Part shown: positions 14,417-18,464 of the stretch, piece by piece
Numbering within the stretch: position 1 is the first letter of the stretch
Layout of the letters: the number at the start of each line of letters is the position of its first letter
Assembly: GCF_002811955.1 (NCBI RefSeq)
Contig: NZ_NPEF01000066.1
Span: 1 to 18,464, forward strand
Direction: 5' to 3'
Length of the DNA stretch: 18,464 nucleotides
DNA from: Leptospira ellisii
Lineage (GTDB): Bacteria > Spirochaetota > Leptospiria > Leptospirales > Leptospiraceae
Made by a program: the position numbers and the translations under genes
The notes under the pieces: generated by a model
Told to the model about the DNA's origin: nothing
The model's input: only the letters and a program-made list of their open reading frames with translations
The model's database searches: none

Positions 14417-15547
14417 TTAACGGAGATACGATTCCAACTTTTTCCATCGTCCGCCGCCGTTCCAAACTCGGTCGCAGCTTTTTTCATCGGAAGTTCCGGT
14501 TTCCTTTTTCCATTCCGAAAAACCGCAAGGACCTTTCGTTTCGGAGGAGGATTTTTCTTTGGATCGCTGCGGCGCTTCAAACGTAACGTTGCGGATTTCC
14601 GTAAACGCGCCGTCGTGCGAATAGCGGATCCTGTGAAGGGATTCGGCTCCTTCTACCACGTCGATGATGTTACCTTCGACGTCCTTGTATTCGCAGTTCG
14701 GAATCCGGTAGTAGTGGTAGATAATCCCGTTTTTTACGTCGATCCTGTTTCGAATTTCGGCGGTGAGGCTTTCTATTTCTTCTCCGCATATCGCGTCCCG
14801 ATCCTTGAGGGGGAAGGCGACTCTTCGAATCGTGTCCTTTATGAAATACAGATTGTAGTAGTCCTCGTACATCCCGCAACATTCGAAACAATCGGTTTGT
14901 CCCGTTACGAGCAGGTTCGCGACGGGGAGTTCGTGTTTTTGGATCCATTCCGCTTCCGCGAATCCGTTTTTGTAGCGTTTCCCGTCCTTGGAAAAGACGA
15001 TCATTTTTTGTAAGGAGTTTTGAATATTCAATTTTTCTTGTATTTGATAGGACCCAATGCGGAGATTCCGCGCGTTTTTATAGTTTTTCAGACGATCGCG
15101 GTCGTCCTGCGATAACTCCTCTATGTCGGTCGTCTCCAAACCGATGTCTTTGGAATCGTAGGCGAGGATCGGAAATTCGGCGGTCTGCGACAGGAGCAGA
15201 TATCCGGAAAACATCCATCCGGCTTTGTTTTTTCGGGCGACTCGTATCCAATATCCGTTTTTTCCGGATATGGTCTCCAGGTTTTTCGTTTTGTCCAGAA
15301 TTTCGCCCGATTCCCTATAACCCACCACTTCGAGCGATTTGGCGTTCGTACTCGGGCTTTCCCGCAAGTGTAGTCCCGACTTCGTGATTACTTTGTAGAA
15401 TTTGTGCCGCGTCGTTTCGTTTTCCGATATCGTCGCGTCGGAGACCCGTCCCGGGGGCGGAGTCGTTTGGCTCGCGCCCGGAGAATTCAAAAAACAGAAT
15501 ATTAGAAATGATAAACCTGCTGCGGTCGTTCGCGCGTATCCTTGCAT
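14417..15547 (-). CDS. exported SH3b-domain protein of unknown function
   Basis: A 376-residue protein with a signal peptide (AAGLSFLIFCFLNSPGAS, about 9-26). A bacterial SH3 domain lies at about 52-120, recognised by YKVITKSGLHLRESPSTNAK, then VVGYRESGEI and GYWIRVARKNKAGWMFSGYL. SH3b domains usually bind peptidoglycan or peptides in the envelope. The rest (about 121-376) has no domain I recognise; it includes a four-residue cysteine cluster around TDCFECCGMYEDYYNLYF and two later cysteines that could form disulfides, consistent with a periplasmic location. The ATG at 15547 has AAAGGG about 6 bases upstream. It follows the GNAT gene by 27 bases and precedes lplA by about 50, suggesting one transcript. 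Confidence 0.8.
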   Translation of the reverse strand: MQGYARTTAAGLSFLIFCFLNSPGASQTTPPPGRVSDATISENETTRHKFYKVITKSGLHLRESPSTNAKSLEVVGYRESGEILDKTKNLETISGKNGYWIRVARKNKAGWMFSGYLLLSQTAEFPILAYDSKDIGLETTDIEELSQDDRDRLKNYKNARNLRIGSYQIQEKLNIQNSLQKMIVFSKDGKRYKNGFAEAEWIQKHELPVANLLVTGQTDCFECCGMYEDYYNLYFIKDTIRRVAFPLKDRDAICGEEIESLTAEIRNRIDVKNGIIYHYYRIPNCEYKDVEGNIIDVVEGAESLHRIRYSHDGAFTEIRNVTFEAPQRSKEKSSSETKGPCGFSEWKKETGTSDEKSCDRVWNGGGRWKKLESYLR

Positions 15548-15574
15548 CGTTTCCCTTTTCCGATTCGAAAATCC

Positions 15575-16180
15575 CTACGTTCTTCTCAATTTGAACGTCA
15601 GGTGGCTTTTGACCGTAGGCCATTCGTTTCGTATGACGCTGTAAACGACGGTGTCGCGTAACGTTCCGTCGGGCATCGTCCTGTGATTGCGCAGAATTCC
15701 GTCCAGAACGGCGCCCAATCTTTCGATCGCTTTCCGCGACGTTTCGTTGAGTCTGTGCGTTCTGAATTCGACCGCGATACATTCCAGCGTTTCGAAAGCG
15801 TGTCCCAAAAGAAGCAGTTTGCATTCGGTGTTGACCGAGGTCTTTTGGTAACTTTTGGAATACCACGTCGAGCCGATTTCGAGACGGCGTTCTCCTTTTT
15901 CGAGATTCATGTAGCGTGTGCTTCCGATGAATTTCCGGTCCTTTTTGTGATACACCGCGAAAGGGAGGGAACGTTTTTGGGTTTCTTCTTCAAGCGCCGT
16001 TTCGATCCAGGTTTTCATCTTCTCCGGAGAAGGAACCGTGGTGAACCAAAGTTTCCAGAGTTCTCCGTCCGATACCGCCTGCGCCAAGGCGTCCGCGTGT
16101 TCCTTCTTTAAGGGATGCAGTTCTATCGTTTCTCCGACGAGGATTAAGGGTTGGGGTGGATAAGCGGTTTTCATTTCCAT
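15575..16180 (-). CDS. GNAT-family N-acetyltransferase, RimJ/RimL type
   Basis: A 201-residue acetyl-CoA-dependent acetyltransferase of the RimJ/RimL-like group that acts on protein N-termini or small amines; the substrate is unknown. Core motifs: LRPL-like IELHPLKKEHADAL (19-32), RKFIGSTRYMNL, EIGSTWYSKSYQKTSVNTE at the CoA site, CKLLLLGHAFETL, and RLNETSRKAIERLGAVLDG with RDTVVYSVIRNEWP at the end. The usual Q/R-x-x-G-x-G/A pyrophosphate loop reads YQKTSVNTE; homologues I recall read GTGVNTE, so the glycines seem to be missing here. Start ATG at 16180 has AGAGAGAA about 7 bases upstream; ATG at 16174 is a near alternative. It is the first gene of the run through lplA and glyA, and the dyad-repeat array lies directly upstream. 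Confidence 0.9.
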   Translation of the reverse strand: MEMKTAYPPQPLILVGETIELHPLKKEHADALAQAVSDGELWKLWFTTVPSPEKMKTWIETALEEETQKRSLPFAVYHKKDRKFIGSTRYMNLEKGERRLEIGSTWYSKSYQKTSVNTECKLLLLGHAFETLECIAVEFRTHRLNETSRKAIERLGAVLDGILRNHRTMPDGTLRDTVVYSVIRNEWPTVKSHLTFKLRRT

Positions 16181-16209
16181 CGGTCATTCTCTCTGTTTTT
16201 CGTTTTGAT

Positions 16210-16223
16210 GTGGGAACTCCTCC
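16210..16223 (+). repeat. GTGGGAACTCC dyad repeat, copy 1
   Basis: GTGGGAACTCCTCC in forward orientation, left half-site intact and right half-site degenerate. It lies 30 bases upstream of the GNAT start codon and 25 bases from copy 2. Confidence 0.6.
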
Positions 16224-16234
16224 GAAAGGAAATC

Positions 16235-16250
16235 GCGGGAGTTCCCACGC
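16235..16250 (-). repeat. GTGGGAACTCC dyad repeat, copy 2 (reverse)
   Basis: GCGGGAGTTCCCACGC on the + strand, the reverse form GTGGGAACTCCCGC, a near-perfect dyad around a 2-base centre. It faces copy 1 in opposite orientation. Confidence 0.65.
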
Positions 16251-16300
16251 GTAGAAGATATACCGGAAAAAATTTGTCGCGCCAAATGCAACGTTTCCTT

Positions 16301-16314
16301 GTGAGAGTTCCCAC
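16301..16314 (-). repeat. GTGGGAACTC dyad repeat, copy 3 (reverse)
   Basis: GTGAGAGTTCCCAC, the reverse form with one changed base in the weaker half-site. It lies 66 bases from copy 2. Confidence 0.65.
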
Positions 16315-16362
16315 ATCATCACGGTATACAAACAAAGTTTTGTCGTACCAAGGAATCCGCCG

Positions 16363-16376
16363 GTGGAGTTCCCACA
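16363..16376 (-). repeat. GTGGGAACTCC dyad repeat, copy 4 (reverse)
   Basis: GTGGAGTTCCCACA on the + strand. It lies about 62 bases from copy 3; the spacer before it carries TTTTGTCGTACCAAG, similar to TTTGTCGCGCCAAA before copy 3. Confidence 0.65.
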
Positions 16377-16422
16377 CAAAATCCGAAAAAGGTTTATCTA
16401 CGACGATCGGTTCTCCTCGCAC

Positions 16423-16436
16423 GGGGAGTTCCCACG
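16423..16436 (-). repeat. GTGGGAACTCC dyad repeat, copy 5 (reverse)
   Basis: GGGGAGTTCCCACG on the + strand, about 60 bases from copy 4 and directly downstream of the rhomboid stop codon at 16444. Confidence 0.65.
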
Positions 16437-16443
16437 CGGAAAT

Positions 16444-17262
16444 TCATTCCTCTGAATAATAACGGCTCGAAGCCTCTTTCAGGAATTTTTTTTCCTTCCG
16501 GGAAAGGGAATCCATTCCGTTTTTGGAAATCTTATCCAGAAGCAGATCCACCTCTTCACGCACGTGAATTTTGCGGTTCATTTCCTCTTGCCATTTTTTC
16601 ATCTTTCGTTTTTGAAGATAACGCCCGAGGGAAAGCGAGGCCGGAAGTTTCGGCTTTAGTTTATTATAATAAAAGAAATAAAGAGCGCCGCCGATCGCTC
16701 CACCGAGGTGCGCCATGTGAGCGACGTTCCCGCCGGGTCCGGAAAGGGCGATGACGAGCATCAGAATGACGACCATATACTTCGCCTTGAGGGGAAAAAA
16801 TCCCATAAACAGAAGTTCCTGATTGGGCCAGATCAGGGCGAAGGCGATGAGAAGACCGTAGATTCCGCCCGAGGCTCCGATGATCGTACCTTGGTGGATT
16901 CCCAGGTTGTGAAGGACCCACGGAAACAACCCTCCCATAAAACAGGAAAAAAGATAGAACTTCAGAAAGTTTCTTCCGCCCCAATGATTTTCCAGAATCG
17001 AACCGAACATCCAAAGAGAAAAAAGGTTGAATAGGATATGAAAAAAATTCTGCGTAGAATGTAAAAAGGAATACGTAAGCAATTGCCAGACGTAGAATCG
17101 GTGCGTCACCAAATCGGGGGTCATTCCCAGATACAGGGTGAGCCAGTCCCCCACCGTCCAAGATAAAAGCAGTTGAATTCCGAAAATCGCCGCGTTTACG
17201 ATCAATAAAATTCGGACAACGGGAGTCAGTTCCGGACCGATTCGATTATAGGCGCCTGTCAT
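16444..17262 (-). CDS. rhomboid-family intramembrane serine protease
   Basis: A six-or-more-helix inner-membrane protease of the GlpG/rhomboid family that cleaves substrate transmembrane segments. The catalytic dyad is visible: Ser131 in IIGASGGIYG and His185 in AHMAHLGGAIGG. The supporting HILFNLFSLWMFG (75-87, with His75 and Asn79) is also present. Hydrophobic segments occur at about 16-36, 60-69, 74-88, 100-120, 126-145, 161-174 and 188-198. A charged cytosolic tail of about 70 residues follows (KRKMKKWQEEMNRK). ATG at 17262 is chosen because the known family starts near here and GGAG lies 14 bases upstream; an in-frame extension to 17376 adds 38 polar residues without support and would overlap the divergent hydrolase gene. 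Substrates are unknown. Confidence 0.92.
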   Translation of the reverse strand: MTGAYNRIGPELTPVVRILLIVNAAIFGIQLLLSWTVGDWLTLYLGMTPDLVTHRFYVWQLLTYSFLHSTQNFFHILFNLFSLWMFGSILENHWGGRNFLKFYLFSCFMGGLFPWVLHNLGIHQGTIIGASGGIYGLLIAFALIWPNQELLFMGFFPLKAKYMVVILMLVIALSGPGGNVAHMAHLGGAIGGALYFFYYNKLKPKLPASLSLGRYLQKRKMKKWQEEMNRKIHVREEVDLLLDKISKNGMDSLSRKEKKFLKEASSRYYSEE

Positions 17263-17368
17263 AGGGGAACATGATTCTCCTTTTGAATCCGAAGACAACC
17301 GTAAAACGAATTTTCTTTCCTCTCTTCTCTTTGACAGAAAGCAGGTTTCGGAAAATCCTGGGTCCAAG

Positions 17369-18325
17369 GTGATCATCCAACTCTACGGGACCCGAGGCTC
17401 GATTGCGGCCCCTCTTCGTACTTCAGAATACGTTCAAAAACTTTCCCAGGTCCTCGAAATCGTCCGGGACCGAGGGGAAGGCGTTCTTTCCGACATTCAG
17501 AAATTTATTTCCGAACTTCCGGAGTATCTCGCGCACGTCGCGGGAGGAAATACCACCTGCGTTTCGGTGGTTTCTTCGACGGGACAAAGGATCCTGATCG
17601 ACGGAGGAACCGGGCTCCGAGTCGCGGGAGACGAAATGATGCGGGAGGAATTCGGAAAAGGTCACGGAAACATCGTCTTCTTTTTTACCCATACCCACTG
17701 GGATCATATCCAGGGAGTTCCCTTTTTCAAACCTCTGTATATCCCGGGAAATAGGATCCACTTTTATTCCCCGTTTCCCGATCTCGAACAACGTCTGGAA
17801 CTGCAGCAAGGGGCTTCCTTTTTTCCGATTTCATTTTCCAAATTGGCTTCTACGAAACTCTTTACCTGTCTCCCGCCCGGCGAAACTTTGGTTTTGGAAG
17901 GGGATTGTAAGGTGGACGCGTTTCCTCTCAAACATCCGGGAGGATCCTTCGCCTATCGGTTTCGGGAGAATGGAAAAACCTTCATCTTCGCCACGGACGC
18001 GGAATTTACCGGCGAAGATTTCGCGTCTATTTCGGAGATGAAACCGTTTTTTGCGGACGCGGACCTTCTCGTTTTGGACGCACAATACACTTTGGACGAG
18101 TCCTTTCAAAAATTTGACTGGGGGCATACCTCGTACACAATGGCCGTAAACTGCGCCGTGGCCTGGAACGTCAAAACCCTGGTTTTGACCCATCACGAAC
18201 CCGCGTATGCGGACGACGTCTTGGATATCATTCTTCAGGAAGCGAAGGCGCACGCGGCAGCGCTCGGAAATTCCGCGTTGCGGATCGAACTCGCCTTGGA
18301 AGGGAGCCAATATAATTTGTTATGA
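17369..18325 (+). CDS. MBL-fold metallohydrolase
   Basis: A 318-residue cytoplasmic hydrolase with the metallo-beta-lactamase fold. The metal site is complete: THTHWDH (His108, His110, Asp112, His113), KHPGG (His189), FATDAEF (Asp210) and THHEP (His275). Also typical are the opening MIIQLYGTRGSI, AGGNTTCV (58-65) and WGHTSYTMAV (251-260), a pattern seen in bacterial MBL hydrolases of the PhnP/phosphodiesterase-like group. The substrate cannot be read; a cyclic nucleotide or phosphodiester is only possible. The start is GTG at 17369, supported by the conserved N-terminus. It diverges from the rhomboid gene with 106 bases between, and its TGA overlaps the PBP1A ATG as ATGA, so the two are translationally coupled. 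Confidence 0.88.
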   Translation: MIIQLYGTRGSIAAPLRTSEYVQKLSQVLEIVRDRGEGVLSDIQKFISELPEYLAHVAGGNTTCVSVVSSTGQRILIDGGTGLRVAGDEMMREEFGKGHGNIVFFFTHTHWDHIQGVPFFKPLYIPGNRIHFYSPFPDLEQRLELQQGASFFPISFSKLASTKLFTCLPPGETLVLEGDCKVDAFPLKHPGGSFAYRFRENGKTFIFATDAEFTGEDFASISEMKPFFADADLLVLDAQYTLDESFQKFDWGHTSYTMAVNCAVAWNVKTLVLTHHEPAYADDVLDIILQEAKAHAAALGNSALRIELALEGSQYNLL

Positions 18326-18464
18326 TAAAAAGTATAGGATTGCATAGAACTTCGAAAGCCCTGCTCGTCATCGCGCTCTTGGGAGGTCTGTTTTTCGGTT
18401 ATATCCTTTCGGAAGTGGACGAAGGAGGGGAACTTGCGATGCTCGCCTCCTATCAACCCACGAC
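18322..18464 (+). CDS. penicillin-binding protein 1A-like transglycosylase/transpeptidase (5' fragment)
   Basis: Only 47 codons lie in the window. The product starts MIKSIGLHRTSKALLVIALL, a short basic tail followed by a single membrane anchor (about 13-27). It continues GYILSEVDEGGELAMLASYQ and ends PTT. The LASYQPTT pattern matches the start of class A penicillin-binding proteins, where YQPPTPTR-like sequence precedes the glycosyltransferase domain. The overlap ATGA with the upstream hydrolase gene fixes the start. The catalytic domains lie beyond the edge, so the assignment rests on this short stretch and is moderately sure. Confidence 0.6.
   Translation, partial: MIKSIGLHRTSKALLVIALLGGLFFGYILSEVDEGGELAMLASYQPT

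Noticed and set aside
16273..16286. LexA box (TTTG-N5-CAAA, as reported for Leptospira)
   Set aside because: TTTGTCGCGCCAAA has a 6-base centre, not 5, recurs as a degenerate spacer block at 16339, and is not placed before a repair gene.
16210..16436. CRISPR array
   Set aside because: Repeats are only about 14 bases, degenerate and in mixed orientation, spacers share sequence with each other, and no cas gene is near.
15990..16459. Small frames starting at or running through MWEL sequences
   Set aside because: The MWEL residues are the translation of ATGTGGGAACTC repeats, and the frames overlap real genes or the array on either strand.
17331..17359. Promoter with TTGACA for the MBL hydrolase
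   Set aside because: The -35 is perfect, but the -10 position (AATCCT) is a poor match, so it is not listed as a feature.
17263..17376. 38-residue N-terminal extension of the rhomboid
   Set aside because: Polar sequence without a ribosome site, overlapping the divergent gene; the family N-terminus begins at the internal ATG.

Overview
The window looks like a chromosomal segment of a spirochaete, most probably Leptospira. The clues are the protein repertoire (paralogous DUF1566 lipoprotein-like genes, a LytS/LytTR pair, a PBP1A opening with a short tail then a membrane anchor), the spirochaete-style lipobox, and short intergenic dyads of the GTGGGAACTCCCAC type that I associate with pathogenic Leptospira. 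The base composition seems higher in GC than classic L. interrogans, so a related P1-clade species is more likely. This assignment is inference; no rRNA or marker comparison could be run.

Layout. 1-1511 (+): a LytS-type histidine kinase and a STAS-domain anti-anti-sigma-like protein. 1520-2686 (-): an exported protein of unknown function with two copies of a small beta repeat. 2910-4938 (-): two translationally coupled DUF1566 genes whose leader holds two strong inverted repeats. 5349-6050 (+): a LytTR response regulator, divergent from the DUF1566 pair and plausibly partnered with the kinase at the left edge. 6051-6562: a hairpin-rich intergenic stretch. 6563-7135 (+): a three-helix membrane protein matching the Pycsar effector (PycTM/DUF5706) family, with no cyclase beside it.

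7199-10524 (-): a three-gene cassette made of a RecA-like protein with a degraded P-loop, a small coiled-coil protein, and a PolB2-like family-B DNA polymerase. The polymerase frame is interrupted by one in-frame TAA between motifs A and B. A good promoter sits so close to the first gene that its mRNA should be nearly leaderless. This cassette is the most interesting part of the window: it resembles in logic the ImuA-ImuB-DnaE2 arrangement (RecA-like helper plus specialised polymerase).

10525-11240: a 716-base gene-free stretch with three GTGGGAACTC dyads. 11241-12020 (+): a lipoprotein, ending at a bidirectional terminator shared with glyA. 12195-16180 (-): a compact run transcribed as GNAT acetyltransferase, SH3-domain exported protein, lipoate-protein ligase, glyA. 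16210-16436: an array of five GTGGGAACTCC dyads, the last four about 60-66 bases apart. 16444-17262 (-): a rhomboid protease. 17369-18325 (+): an MBL-fold hydrolase, overlapping by ATGA the start of a PBP1A gene that runs off the right edge.

Working together: the kinase and LytTR regulator probably form a two-component system separated by about 4.4 kb. GlyA and the lipoate ligase are linked through glycine/one-carbon metabolism (GcvH lipoylation). The RecA-like/PolB cassette is probably a DNA repair or translesion module that may be decaying.
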